51,110 bases of DNA from assembly GCA_039925145.1 (NCBI GenBank), contig JBDSZL010000041.1:1-51110 (forward strand). The letters are read 5' to 3'. Shown here piece after piece: positions 23,214 to 32,146 of this stretch. Positions within the stretch are counted from its first letter, which is position 1. Each line of letters starts with the position of its first letter. The position numbers and the translations under genes are program-made. Source of the stretch: JBDSZL01 sp039925145 (lineage in GTDB: Bacteria > Acidobacteriota > Vicinamibacteria > Vicinamibacterales > SCN-69-37). The notes under the pieces were generated by a model. The model was not told where the DNA came from and ran no database searches. It saw only the letters and a list, made by a program, of their open reading frames with translations.

Positions 23214-26189
23214 TCAGGTCGGCTGACTGACCTCGTCGGCCGTAACCCGTGCCCTGGGCAGTGCGTTCAGACGACGCTCTAGCACCCGTGCAAGATCATC
23301 CAGCCTGATCGGCTTGCTCAGGTAGTCGTCCATCCCAGCGTCGAGACATTTCTGCCGATCGCCTGCGAGGGCGTGTGCCGTGATCGCAATGACGTGGTGA
23401 TGCGGTGTGTCCGGGGCTTCGCGCTCGCGTTGTCGGAGCTGGCGTGTCGCCTCGTAGCCATCCATCTCCGGCATCTGGCAATCCATCAGTATGACGTCAT
23501 ACGCGCAACGCTGGATGGCCGCCAGCGCTTCCTGGCCATTGCCCACGGCATCTGCTTTGAGGCCAAGTTTGGCCAGCTGTCGCAAGGCCACTCGCTGGTT
23601 CACGGGGTTGTCCTCGGCGAGAAGCACGCGGACACCGCGCGTATGGGCCAAAGAGGGGAACGCGGACGACGCTGCTGACTCGGATGACGCCGCTGTCTCC
23701 CCGATCCGGTCGCCCATGGCGACGCTCAGACAATCGAAGAGCCGTGACTGCTTCACTGGCTTTGCCAGATACGCGGAGACGCCGATCTGACGCAGCTCGG
23801 ACTCTTCCGGATGGTGTCCCACCGACGTCAGGACGACCACGCGCGTCGACCCTAGGCGCGCATCTGCCTTGATGGCGCGGGCCACGGCGGCTCCGTCCAT
23901 CTCCGGCATCTGCATGTCCAGAATAACCAAGCCATAGGGATCGCCGGATGCACTCGCGCGGTCCAGTGTCGTCAGCGCCTCCGGACCGTTTGGGACGCTG
24001 CTCGTCCGCATGCGCCAGACCGCCAGCTGATGGCGCAGGATTTCCCTGTTCGTCCCGTTATCGTCGACGATGAGCACGCGTACGCCCTCGAGCGACTCGC
24101 GCCGGACGGGTGGCCGAGCGGTGGTCACCGACTGTTTGCCCAACGTGATCGTGATCCAAAACGTCGAGCCCTGGTTCGGCGTGCTGTCGAACCCGATCTC
24201 CCCGCCCATGAGTGTCATGAGCTGTCGGCTGATGGCCAACCCGAGCCCGGTGCCTCCGTAGCGGCGGGTCATCGAGCCGTCGGCTTGCGTGAACGCGCTG
24301 AACAGGCTGGACTGGGCGGCGACTGGCACGCCGATGCCCGTGTCGCGCACCTCGACACGCAGTTTCACGGTCTGATCGCGCTCCTCGACGACCTCGGTCG
24401 TCAGCACCACCTCGCCTCGCTCGGTGAACTTGACGGCGTTACTGAGGAGATTGGCGAGGACCTGCCGCAACCGTCCGGGATCTCCGGAGACGAGCCGCGG
24501 AACGTCAGCTGGGATCCACGTGACCAGCTCGAGACCCCTGCTCTGCGCCCGCTCCGACACCAGGTCTGCCGACTCTTCTAGCACCTGCGCGAGGTCGAAG
24601 TCGATACGCTCGATCGTCATCCGCCCGGCTTCGATCTTCGAGAAGTCCAGGATGTCGTTGATGATGCCAAGCAGCAGTTCTGCGCTCGTGCGAATGGTAT
24701 CGGCAAAGTCTCTCTGCTCGGGATCGAGTCCGGCGTCGAGCAGCAGGCCCGACATGCCGACGATGGCGTTGAGCGGCGTTCGGATCTCGTGGCTCATGTT
24801 GGCGAGGAACTCGGACTTGAGCCGTGCCGACTCGAGAGCCGCATCGCGCGCCGCCGCCAGGCTGACCTCGGCTTGCTTGATCAGCGTGACGTCGCGCGAC
24901 ACCCCGAACGTGCCGACGGTCTCACCATCCTGATTGCACAGTGGCATCTTCGTGGTGGTGACCCAGCCCTCGCGGCCGTCGAGCCAGGCCTCGCGCTCGG
25001 TTCTCGAGATGATTGGATTCCCTCCCGCGACGATGCGCCGCTCGTCTTCGTGGGTGGTCTCGGCGTAACGTCGGTCGAAGAAATCCGTGTCGCTCTTGCC
25101 GACCACGTCGCGTGGATCGCTCAGCCCGAGGCGCTCGGCGAACGATCGGCTGACCTTTACATACCGCGAGTTCGTGTCCTTGAAGTAGATGCTGTCGGGA
25201 CAGGCATCCAGCAGGGCGCCCAGTAGCTCGCGCTCGTGATGGAGCTGTTCCTCCGTTTGTTTGCGCTCACTGATGTCCCAGAAGATGCCCTGCGTGCCGA
25301 TAATGCGTCCGTGCGTGTCGGTCACGGGCGTCTTGATCACCTGCACGTACATCGTGCCCTGCGGCCCTTTGTGCGCTTCCACGATCTCGTGCTTCAAGCC
25401 CGTTTGGATGACCTGACGGTCGTCAGCCTGATACTTGGTGGCCAACTCGGGGGGGAAGAAGTCCGCATCGGTCTTGCCGACGATGTCGGCAGCCGGCAAG
25501 CCGAGCATGTTGCAGAACCGCTCATTGGCGAAGGTGAAGCGGCCCTCGAGATCCTTGCGCAGGATGTTCTGGGGCAGGCTCTCGACAAGCGAGTGATAGA
25601 ACGCCTCGGAGCGATGCAGCGCGTTCTGCAGGGTGTTCTCTCGCTGCAGGTCGGCTACCCCCTGTCGTCTGAGCTCCAGCGCGAGGCCGATTTGCCTCGC
25701 GACGGTCACCAGCGCCTCCAGTTGATCGTCAGAGAGCGTGCGGACGCGATGATCCATCACGCAGAGCGTTCCGACGGACGGCGCCGGTACGGAGTCCTCG
25801 TGCGAAGGTCTGCCTGGCAACGGAATGGCCGCGTAGAACCGGATCGACGGAAACTCTGTCGTGAATGGATGACCCGCGTACACGTGACTCAGGGACAGGT
25901 CTTCGATGACGAGGGGCTCGGTGGTCTCTATGCCAATGAGCGGAACATCCGGAGCGTCGCCAGCCGCCGCCCAGCCAACGCCGCACTGCTGACGCTGGCC
26001 CAGCTGATCCAGGCAGGTCACGACGGCCATCGGCGTGGCGCAGAGCGTGGCTGCAAGGCGGGTCAACCGGTTGAGGCTGTCTCGGGCCGAGTCATCCAGC
26101 TGGGAGAGGCGCATGTCGAGTTGCGTTGAGTCGTCCCCCTCTGCAGTGGAGGGGGAGGCGGGCGGCGTGATTCGCGGGTGATGTCCCAT
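23214..26189 (-). CDS. hybrid sensor histidine kinase (GAF-PAS-PAS-HisKA-HATPase-REC-REC)
   Basis: Encodes 991 aa without membrane segments. A GAF domain covers about 30-175, PAS domains about 190-310 and 320-440, HisKA follows with phospho-acceptor H467 (SHEIRTPLNAIVG), and the ATPase domain about 565-690 has intact N (NLLSNAVKF), G1 (DTGIG) and G2 (GGTGLGLAIS) boxes. Two receiver domains (about 715-830 and 850-975) contain VLIVDDN/VLLAEDN and phospho-Asp blocks DMQMPEMDG and DCQMPEMDG. It is a complete cytosolic BarA/TorS-like phosphorelay kinase. The convergent Hpt protein is the likely next step. Input ligand unknown. Confidence 0.95.
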   Translation of the reverse strand: MGHHPRITPPASPSTAEGDDSTQLDMRLSQLDDSARDSLNRLTRLAATLCATPMAVVTCLDQLGQRQQCGVGWAAAGDAPDVPLIGIETTEPLVIEDLSLSHVYAGHPFTTEFPSIRFYAAIPLPGRPSHEDSVPAPSVGTLCVMDHRVRTLSDDQLEALVTVARQIGLALELRRQGVADLQRENTLQNALHRSEAFYHSLVESLPQNILRKDLEGRFTFANERFCNMLGLPAADIVGKTDADFFPPELATKYQADDRQVIQTGLKHEIVEAHKGPQGTMYVQVIKTPVTDTHGRIIGTQGIFWDISERKQTEEQLHHERELLGALLDACPDSIYFKDTNSRYVKVSRSFAERLGLSDPRDVVGKSDTDFFDRRYAETTHEDERRIVAGGNPIISRTEREAWLDGREGWVTTTKMPLCNQDGETVGTFGVSRDVTLIKQAEVSLAAARDAALESARLKSEFLANMSHEIRTPLNAIVGMSGLLLDAGLDPEQRDFADTIRTSAELLLGIINDILDFSKIEAGRMTIERIDFDLAQVLEESADLVSERAQSRGLELVTWIPADVPRLVSGDPGRLRQVLANLLSNAVKFTERGEVVLTTEVVEERDQTVKLRVEVRDTGIGVPVAAQSSLFSAFTQADGSMTRRYGGTGLGLAISRQLMTLMGGEIGFDSTPNQGSTFWITITLGKQSVTTARPPVRRESLEGVRVLIVDDNGTNREILRHQLAVWRMRTSSVPNGPEALTTLDRASASGDPYGLVILDMQMPEMDGAAVARAIKADARLGSTRVVVLTSVGHHPEESELRQIGVSAYLAKPVKQSRLFDCLSVAMGDRIGETAASSESAASSAFPSLAHTRGVRVLLAEDNPVNQRVALRQLAKLGLKADAVGNGQEALAAIQRCAYDVILMDCQMPEMDGYEATRQLRQREREAPDTPHHHVIAITAHALAGDRQKCLDAGMDDYLSKPIRLDDLARVLERRLNALPRARVTADEVSQPT

Positions 26190-26269
26190 AGCCGGTAGGC
26201 CCCAAGGCGGGCTCTCGCCTGTGGGACTTCATGAACTATCGGCAGAGCCAGACAACGCCTGTAGGAGGC
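26190..26269 (-). other. structured intergenic stretch with a 9-bp bulged hairpin
   Basis: At 26201-26225, CCCAAGGCG faces CGCCT-G-TGGG with a GGCTCT loop, giving nine pairs and one bulge. It follows the GspE-type gene and precedes the hybrid-kinase gene on the minus strand. No T-tract follows, so it is either a weak terminator or part of a structured leader. I cannot match it to a known riboswitch. Confidence 0.4.
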
Positions 26270-28006
26270 TTAGGAGCTTGCGCGGACGGCCTCTTCGATG
26301 GTCGTTTCGCCCTGAAAGACCTTCCCAAGGCCGTCCTCGAACATCGTCTTCATACCGCTACGGGTGGCGGCGCCCCGGATGATCGTCGAGGAGGCGAGCG
26401 GATCCACTATCAAGTGGCGGATCTCGTCGTTGACTTCGAGCAGCTCGAAGAGGCCAATCCGCCCGCGATAGCCCGTTCCGCTGCAGCGTTCACACCCTCG
26501 TCCGCGAAAGAGGCGCACGCGGGCCAGCGGGTTACCTGACTTGGAGAGCACGCCGTGCTTCTGGAGAACGGGGATGGCTGCCGCGAAGGCGGCGGTCTCC
26601 TGGACGACCTTGAACGCCGGCAGATCGGCGTCGGTGGTCTCGCGGCACGCGGTGCAGATGCGGCGCGCGAGCCGCTGGGCCACAACCAGCTCGAGCGTGG
26701 ACGCCAGTAGAAACCGTTCGATGCCCATATCGATGAGGCGCGGAATCGCACCTGCGGCGTCGTTGGTGTGAAGCGTCGAGAGCAGCAGGCGCCCGACCAG
26801 TGCGGCACGCACGCAGATCTCGGCGGTGGCGTGATCGCGGATTTCGCCCACCATCAACACGTCGGGATCTTGCCGCAGCAGTGCGCGCAGCCCGCTTGGG
26901 AAATCGATGCCCGCCGTGGGATTGACGGCGATCTGGCTGACCCGGGGCATGGCATGCTCGACGGGGTCTTCGATGGTGGAGATGTTGATTTGCCCCTGCC
27001 GTTCTGCCGCGAGACGCGACAGGGTGGCATATAGGGTGGTCGTCTTGCCTGAGCCGGTCGGCCCTGTGACGAGAATCAGCCCGAAGGGACGCATGATGCA
27101 CCTCAGCAGAATCTGATAGTCGTCGCCGACCATGCCGAGGGCCTCGAGATCGATGGCTGCCGTTTCCTTGGAGAGGACGCGCATGACAATCTTCTCGCCC
27201 CAATGGGTGGGCAGCGAGGAGACGCGCAGGTCGACCTCGGCGCCGCCGAGTGTGACGGCAAACCGTCCATCTTGAGGCGCCCGCCGTTCGTCGACCCGCA
27301 TGGTCCCGAGAACCTTCAGCCGGGCGGCGAGAGAAGGGAGGCCTTCGGGCGACAGACTGAAGGCTTCGTGCAGCACGCCGTCGATCCGATACCGCACCAG
27401 GCCCTCGAACTCGTAGGGCTCGATGTGGATGTCTGACGCGCCAGATGCGATGGCGTACTCGAGGATGTTGGTGACCAGCTGCGTCGCGGCCGGTTCCGGT
27501 TGTCCAGCCTTGCCGACGGGAACCGCGGCGCCAGACGCGCTGCGCTGGAGCGCGTCCGAGAGCCACGAGCTGTACAGCATGTGCGCACGGCGAATGGCGC
27601 GGACGGGCGCCATCAGCAGTTCGATGTTCAACCCCGTGAGCTGTTGCAGGTCAACGGCCAGCCGCATCGATCGCGGGTTGGCCGCCGCGACCTGGAGCGT
27701 GGTGCCGTTCAGGGCGAAAGCCGCGATGAGTTTCGATTTGGCGATCGCCTCGGGAATCTTCACGAGCACTTCCGGGTGCACGTCGCTCATGCGCAGATCG
27801 GTATAGCCCACCTGCCAGGCTTCGGCCAGCTCCTTCAGAATGAACGAGAGCGGCACGCGCGCCCGCTCGCTGAGCGCGCCCGGGAGCGGGATGCGCAGAC
27901 GCCGCGCGGTGTCGCGGACTTCATCGAAGACTGTGTTGTTGAGGACGTCGAGGCGGGTGACGAGCAGATCGCGCAGCTCGTTCTCGGAGACGATCAGATC
28001 GCTCAT
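26270..28006 (-). CDS. GspE/PilB-type secretion or pilus ATPase
   Basis: Encodes 578 aa. The N-terminal 150 residues are the MshEN/T2SSE-N region. The motor domain has Walker A GPTGSGKTTT (K321), an Asp box (TIEDPVE), Walker B-type ALLRQDPDVLMVGEIRD and a His box (STLHTNDA). A zinc-binding four-cysteine module follows (CTACRE and CERCSG). It hydrolyses ATP to drive type II secretion or type IV pilus extension. Its start overlaps the stop of a CheY-like gene by four bases, but no other pilus gene is near, so this pair may be a regulated orphan motor. Confidence 0.9.
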   Translation of the reverse strand: MSDLIVSENELRDLLVTRLDVLNNTVFDEVRDTARRLRIPLPGALSERARVPLSFILKELAEAWQVGYTDLRMSDVHPEVLVKIPEAIAKSKLIAAFALNGTTLQVAAANPRSMRLAVDLQQLTGLNIELLMAPVRAIRRAHMLYSSWLSDALQRSASGAAVPVGKAGQPEPAATQLVTNILEYAIASGASDIHIEPYEFEGLVRYRIDGVLHEAFSLSPEGLPSLAARLKVLGTMRVDERRAPQDGRFAVTLGGAEVDLRVSSLPTHWGEKIVMRVLSKETAAIDLEALGMVGDDYQILLRCIMRPFGLILVTGPTGSGKTTTLYATLSRLAAERQGQINISTIEDPVEHAMPRVSQIAVNPTAGIDFPSGLRALLRQDPDVLMVGEIRDHATAEICVRAALVGRLLLSTLHTNDAAGAIPRLIDMGIERFLLASTLELVVAQRLARRICTACRETTDADLPAFKVVQETAAFAAAIPVLQKHGVLSKSGNPLARVRLFRGRGCERCSGTGYRGRIGLFELLEVNDEIRHLIVDPLASSTIIRGAATRSGMKTMFEDGLGKVFQGETTIEEAVRASS

Positions 28007-28386
28007 GCCTGGTCGAGCACCGCGGTGACTTTCGCGGCCAGCTCGTCGCCGCGCAGGTCCGATTTCACGCAGTAGGCGACGGCTCCCGCGGCGAGCGCCT
28101 CTTCGACATCGCGCGGCTGCCCCAGGTTGCTGAGCATGATGACCGGAATCGACGCAGTCGCCGGTTCGGCTTTGAGGCGGCTGAGTACTTCGATGCCATC
28201 GAGCTTGGGCATGATCACATCCAGCAGGATCAGGTCTGGGGCGGCGCTCAGGGCCATGGCCAGCGCCTCTTCGCCGTCGACGGCGGCCACGACCTCGAAT
28301 CCGTGGCGACGGAGCGCAGCAGATGAGGCCCGCATGAGCAGGCGATCATCTTCGGCGATCAGAATCTTTCGAACTGGGGTGGTCAT
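28003..28386 (-). CDS. single-domain response regulator (CheY-like)
   Basis: Encodes 127 aa that is almost entirely one receiver domain: KILIAEDD at 7-14, phospho-Asp D56 in LILLDVIMPKLDG, VIMLSN, and K in AYCVKSD. It has no output domain. GGGAG precedes the ATG at 28386. Translationally coupled to the downstream GspE-type ATPase (ATGA overlap), so it probably controls that motor by phosphorylation. Confidence 0.9.
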   Translation of the reverse strand: MTTPVRKILIAEDDRLLMRASSAALRRHGFEVVAAVDGEEALAMALSAAPDLILLDVIMPKLDGIEVLSRLKAEPATASIPVIMLSNLGQPRDVEEALAAGAVAYCVKSDLRGDELAAKVTAVLDQA

Positions 28387-28427
28387 CAGCGAACTCCCGT
28401 CAGGCAGCACGTATTCTGGCACCATTC

Positions 28428-28443
28428 TCCGGCCTACGCCGGA
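28428..28443. terminator. 6-bp hairpin between Hsp70 unit and response regulator gene
   Basis: TCCGGC and GCCGGA enclose a 4-nt loop (CTAC). It lies after the 42-aa frame and before the response regulator on the minus strand. There is no T-tract on the minus side, so intrinsic termination is only possible. Confidence 0.3.
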
Positions 28444-28461
28444 AAACGTCCGGCCCTGCCA

Positions 28462-28590
28462 TCAGGAGTGCGGCCAGAACGACCTGACGAAACGGCGGGC
28501 TCCGGCCAATCCGCGCCTGGCGAGCACCCAACAGCCGAGCACCAGCACGAGCCCGAGCACGAAGGCCAGGGCGGTCCACACGAGCGTCAT
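28462..28590 (-). CDS. 42-aa single-pass membrane peptide
   Basis: A short minus-strand frame, starting 39 bases after the Hsp70-like gene. It encodes about 22 hydrophobic residues (TALAFVLGLVLVLGCWVLA) followed by an Arg-rich tail (RRGLAGARRFVRSF). AGAGG lies 3-4 bases before the ATG. The clean membrane-helix plus positive-inside tail pattern supports a real small membrane protein, oriented with the C-terminus in the cytoplasm. Function unknown. Confidence 0.45.
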   Translation of the reverse strand: MTLVWTALAFVLGLVLVLGCWVLARRGLAGARRFVRSFWPHS

Positions 28591-28629
28591 GCGCCTCTTT
28601 CGATCCTCTTATCGGCGTTAGCAGCGGTT

Positions 28630-29940
28630 TCAGGCAGGGACAACCTGTGCCTCCCGTGCTGCGCAGAGGGCCAGCCCCGTGGCGACCGATGTGAGCTCGT
28701 GCCCCCCCGTGATCTTCTCCGCCCCGAACCGGTCGATGAAAATCTGGCGGACGGCCGGTACGAACGAGGAGCCGCCGGTGAGAAAGACACGGTCGATCTG
28801 GTCCGGTGCTGTGCCCGTCCGCGTCAGCAGACGGTCGAGACAGCCACGGATCGCGTCGAGTTCCTCGTGGATCCAGCCCGTGAAGTCCTGTCGTGTGATG
28901 CGCTGTTGGATCTGCACCGGATGGATGCGGAACTCGAACACCGTCTCTTCCTGCCCGGACAGGGCGAACTTGGCGCGCTGCACGGCGCGGTGCATCTCGA
29001 ATCCCAGATCGTCGCGAATCAGGTGCAGGAACGCCTCGATGCGTTCCGGAATCAGCGCCGTCCCGACGATGCGCTCGAGCATGTCGATCGCTTCCGGCGT
29101 CTTGAGGAAGGAGAGATAGTGCCAGCGCTCGAGATTGGCATAGGGCCAGTTCGGCACGTCGAGGAACTTGTCGGGTGGCGACAGGTACTGCGACCCGCGT
29201 CCGAGGCGCGGAGCGACGAGGTGCCGGACGATCTGCTTGTCGAAGGCATCGCCGGCGAGCGCCACGCCCTCGGTGCCGACAACGGGGTCGTCGACGCGAG
29301 CCCGCCGAGCGCGGCCGGGGCCAACACCGATGATCGTGAAGTCGCTCGTGCCGCCTCCGAAGTCGCCGATGAGAATGAGCTCATCACGCTGCAGTCGCTG
29401 CTCGTAGGCATAGGCGGCGGCCACCGGCTCGTACTCGAAGGCGACCTCAGCAAACCCGGCCGTCGCCAGCGCGCGTCGGAGGCGCATGAGTGCCACCTCG
29501 TTGTCGGCCGCGTCGCGCGCATTGGAAAACATGACGGGACGACCGACGAGGACCTGCGGGGGCAGCTCACCGAGGTCGTCCACCACCTCGCGCCGCAGAT
29601 GTTTCAGGATAATCGTGACCAGGTCATCCACGGCATACTTGCGCCCACCGATCGCCGTCCCGTCGAAGCTCGGCTCCGCCAGATACGCCTTGAGCGATTG
29701 GATGAACCGGCCTTTGACTTCCGCGGCGCGGTAGGCCTCGATGGCGGCGTGTCCGGCGTGGGTTTCGGGATGCAGGGCGCGAGCTGTGCCGCGCCCGGCG
29801 GGAGCGAAGTACAGCACTGAGGGAAATGTGTGTGCGTCGCTGCCGCCCCTGAATGCCGCCAGCTGTGGCGGTGCCCCGTCATCGACGACAGCGATGGCGC
29901 TGTTGGTGGTGCCGAAGTCGAGTCCGACCGATCGTCTCAT
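28630..29940 (-). CDS. Hsp70-family (YegD-like) protein without substrate-binding domain
   Basis: Encodes 436 aa, about two thirds of DnaK length. It has the actin-like ATPase signatures: phosphate 1 (GLDFGTTNSAIAV at 6-18), phosphate 2 (LIGDFGGGTSDF near 198) and adenosine (VFLTGGSSFVPAV near 383). The C-terminal peptide-binding and lid domains of DnaK are missing, as in YegD proteins. Probably an ATP-dependent factor acting on specific clients; the substrate is unknown. It is divergent from the split ABC ATPase gene. The inverted repeat TGACA-ATC-TGTCA (29940-29952) touches its start codon. Confidence 0.85.
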   Translation of the reverse strand: MRRSVGLDFGTTNSAIAVVDDGAPPQLAAFRGGSDAHTFPSVLYFAPAGRGTARALHPETHAGHAAIEAYRAAEVKGRFIQSLKAYLAEPSFDGTAIGGRKYAVDDLVTIILKHLRREVVDDLGELPPQVLVGRPVMFSNARDAADNEVALMRLRRALATAGFAEVAFEYEPVAAAYAYEQRLQRDELILIGDFGGGTSDFTIIGVGPGRARRARVDDPVVGTEGVALAGDAFDKQIVRHLVAPRLGRGSQYLSPPDKFLDVPNWPYANLERWHYLSFLKTPEAIDMLERIVGTALIPERIEAFLHLIRDDLGFEMHRAVQRAKFALSGQEETVFEFRIHPVQIQQRITRQDFTGWIHEELDAIRGCLDRLLTRTGTAPDQIDRVFLTGGSSFVPAVRQIFIDRFGAEKITGGHELTSVATGLALCAAREAQVVPA

Positions 29941-30050
29941 GACAATCTGTCAGTCTATACCGCTGGAATCGCCGGTGCGCTCTGCCGCCAGCACGCGCCT
30001 GATTGGCCGATGCCAGGCGCGGCCGCGCTTGATAACATAGGCGCCCTCCC

Positions 30051-30605
30051 ATGATTCACGTGCAACACCTCGTCAAGCGTTTTGGAGACGTGACCGCCGT
30101 CGACGACATCTCGTTCGATGTCGCGGCCGGAGAAATCTTTGCGTTTCTCGGCCCGAACGGCGCGGGGAAGACGACGACGATTCAGATGCTGACCACACTG
30201 CTCGTTCCGACGAGCGGCTCGATCACGCTCGACGGGATCGACCCGCGGGAGCGGCCCCAGGACGTGCGCCAGCGGTTCGGCATCGTGTTCCAGGATCCGA
30301 GCCTGGACGGCGAACTGACGGCCTACGAGAACATGGACCTGCACGGCGTCCTCTACCACGTGCCGCGCCGGGTCAGGGTCGAACGCATCGAACAGCTGCT
30401 GAAGCTGTTCGAGCTGTGGGACCGGCGCGCCAGCTACGTGAAGCAGTTCTCTGGAGGGATGAAACGCCGGCTGGAGATCGCCCGCGGCCTGCTGCACACG
30501 CCGCGCGTGCTGTTTCTCGACGAGCCGACGCTCGGCCTCGATCCGCAAAGCCGCAACCAGCTGTGGACGCACGTCAAGCATCTCAACGACACGGTAGTGG
30601 TCTAG
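30051..30605 (+). pseudogene. ABC transporter ATPase, 5' part, split by the transposon
   Basis: The open frame gives 184 aa and stops at a TAG inside the transposon inverted repeat. It has Walker A (GPNGAGKTT, 34-42), Q loop (FGIVFQD), signature SGGMKRR near 137, and Walker B plus D loop (LFLDEPTLGLD). The H loop and C-terminal part are missing; they reappear at 35191. The class is that of DrrA/NodI-like drug or polysaccharide exporters. Without the switch histidine the fragment should not hydrolyse ATP normally. Its partner permease starts at 35437. The original gene ran 30051-30592 plus 35191-35434. Confidence 0.9.
30585..30592. repeat. 8-bp target-site duplication, left copy
   Basis: AACGACAC stands immediately left of the element and is repeated at 35183-35190 right of it. 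Eight or nine bp is the duplication size of IS1-family elements. An intact duplication implies simple transposition with no later rearrangement of the ends. Confidence 0.9.
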
Positions 30606-30611
30606 TTTCAA
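30593..30611. repeat. left terminal inverted repeat, 19 bp
   Basis: GGTAGTGGTCTAGTTTCAA, the exact reverse complement of 35164-35182. It supplies the TAG that ends the truncated ABC frame. A subterminal hairpin TATGCA-TTGAC-TGCATA follows at 30619-30635, a possible transposase binding site; the right end holds a related TATGCAG block and the palindrome CAGTCGACTG at 35135-35144. Confidence 0.95.
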
Positions 30612-30635
30612 CTGGCTCTATGCATTGACTGCATA

Positions 30636-32123
30636 TCAGGCGAGCTTGTGGGCGATCTGCTCGTCCAGAATCTCTCGCACGGTCAGCGGAACGATGACTC
30701 GCCCGCTCTTACGGAAGTACGCGCCGATCTCCGTCATGGCATCGCTCGAATAGTCGAAGGACACGAAGAAGCCTTTCTTCCTGTCGTTGCGTGTCATCAT
30801 CGCCTCGAACGAATCGATATCTGGCCGTCCGGCCTTGTCCTTCTGTTTCACCTGGACTGGATACCAGTCATCCATGAAGTCAAGATGGCCGGTCGCCTTG
30901 CCCTTCTTTTCTGGCGCGGCGCTTACCGGGTAAATCCGGCCGTCGATCCCCATGTCGCCAACCTGGACCTTGTTCTTCACGCCACCGAGGGCGATCACGG
31001 CCCAGTTCTCGAACTCGAACGGTGGTAGCTTGCGAAGTTGGCCCTCGGACATCGGCAGACCTTCCACGATGAAGCCGCTACCAGCAAGCCATGCCGACTG
31101 GCCCTCGCGAAGCCCGCAGACATCCTTGAGACGCTTGGCCATGACACGGCACGCCGTTGGGCTGACATCGATCCCGATCCATTGCCTGCCGAGCTTCTGG
31201 GCTGCCACTAGGGCGGTACCGCACCCGCAGAAGGCGTCCAGAACGATATCGTTTGTATCACTGCTGATCTGGAGGATGCGTTCCAGTAAGGCAATCGGCT
31301 TCTGTGTTGGATACCCGAGACTCTCTGTGCTTTGCCCTTGAAGTGGGCCGATGTCATCCCACACCGTTCCGAGCGGGACACCCTTGCCCTCGTCTAAGTA
31401 CCGCTTATACGCTGGCACTGTGCCCGGCCGCGTCTGAATGATGCGGCCCTCGGCGTGTAGCCGCTGCATGTTCTCCTGGCTATACCGCCAGTACCGAGTC
31501 ACGCCAAGGAACTCGTAGTGAGGATTTCCTTTTGATGGCGCTGCGCCACCAGGAGCCGTCAGATCGCCCAGCCGGTACCGTCGCCCAGTTCCCGGCTCCA
31601 GGTATCGGTAGAACGCGTCGGTATACGTCTCGTCATAGGGCCGGTAGAGATGTCGGAACTTGTACTCCTGGCTCGCGCCGTATAGAAAAATGCTGTCATG
31701 AACCCGTCCGAGGTGCCGAGATCCTTGCTTCGCATCGTTGTGTGCTGATTGCCGCTTCCAGACGATCTCGTTGATGAAGTTGTTCTCGCCAAGAATCTGA
31801 TCGAGCATCACCTTCACGTAGTGCGAGGCGTGCCAGTCGCAGTGGTAGTAGAACGAGCCGGTCTTCTTCAGGACGCGGGCGAGTTCGACGCAGCGCGGAC
31901 GCATGAACTCGATGTACGCCTGCGTGCTCTCGTGGCGGTCCTCGAAGGACCGTTTCTCTTTCGTCTCGCCCCAGAACACTTCATAGTTCCGATTCGAGTT
32001 GAACGGCGGATCGATGTAGACCAAATCGACGCAGCCGTCCGGCATGCGGTTGAGGTGTTCCAGGTTATCGCCGCAGTAGACGATGCGTGTGTCGATGAGG
32101 GCTGACGGCCGGGCCTTTGCCAT
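30636..32123 (-). CDS. beta-class DNA methyltransferase fused to an Mrr-like nuclease domain
   Basis: Encodes 495 aa from ATG 32123. Motif IV DPPF is at 38-41, and motif I (DAFCGCGTA) at 296-304 after motif X-like YPTQKP (271-276). The order IV-target domain-I defines beta-class N6-adenine or N4-cytosine methyltransferases. Residues 365-495 form a second domain: FENWAVIALGG, GDMGIDG (D394), VQVKQ (423-427, K426), which is the Mrr_cat PD-(D/E)xK layout with QxK. One chain thus carries modification and probable cleavage. The gene follows the transposase by 23 bases on the same strand and is likely cotranscribed. The frame is open upstream to 32183 into the transposase gene. Recognition sequence unknown. 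Confidence 0.85.
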   Translation of the reverse strand: MAKARPSALIDTRIVYCGDNLEHLNRMPDGCVDLVYIDPPFNSNRNYEVFWGETKEKRSFEDRHESTQAYIEFMRPRCVELARVLKKTGSFYYHCDWHASHYVKVMLDQILGENNFINEIVWKRQSAHNDAKQGSRHLGRVHDSIFLYGASQEYKFRHLYRPYDETYTDAFYRYLEPGTGRRYRLGDLTAPGGAAPSKGNPHYEFLGVTRYWRYSQENMQRLHAEGRIIQTRPGTVPAYKRYLDEGKGVPLGTVWDDIGPLQGQSTESLGYPTQKPIALLERILQISSDTNDIVLDAFCGCGTALVAAQKLGRQWIGIDVSPTACRVMAKRLKDVCGLREGQSAWLAGSGFIVEGLPMSEGQLRKLPPFEFENWAVIALGGVKNKVQVGDMGIDGRIYPVSAAPEKKGKATGHLDFMDDWYPVQVKQKDKAGRPDIDSFEAMMTRNDRKKGFFVSFDYSSDAMTEIGAYFRKSGRVIVPLTVREILDEQIAHKLA

Positions 32124-32146
32124 TCGGCCGGATTCTAGCGCGGTTC

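Noticed and set aside
26190..26269. Riboswitch (c-di-GMP or 6S-like)
   Set aside because: A hairpin is present but no consensus core of a known class could be matched.
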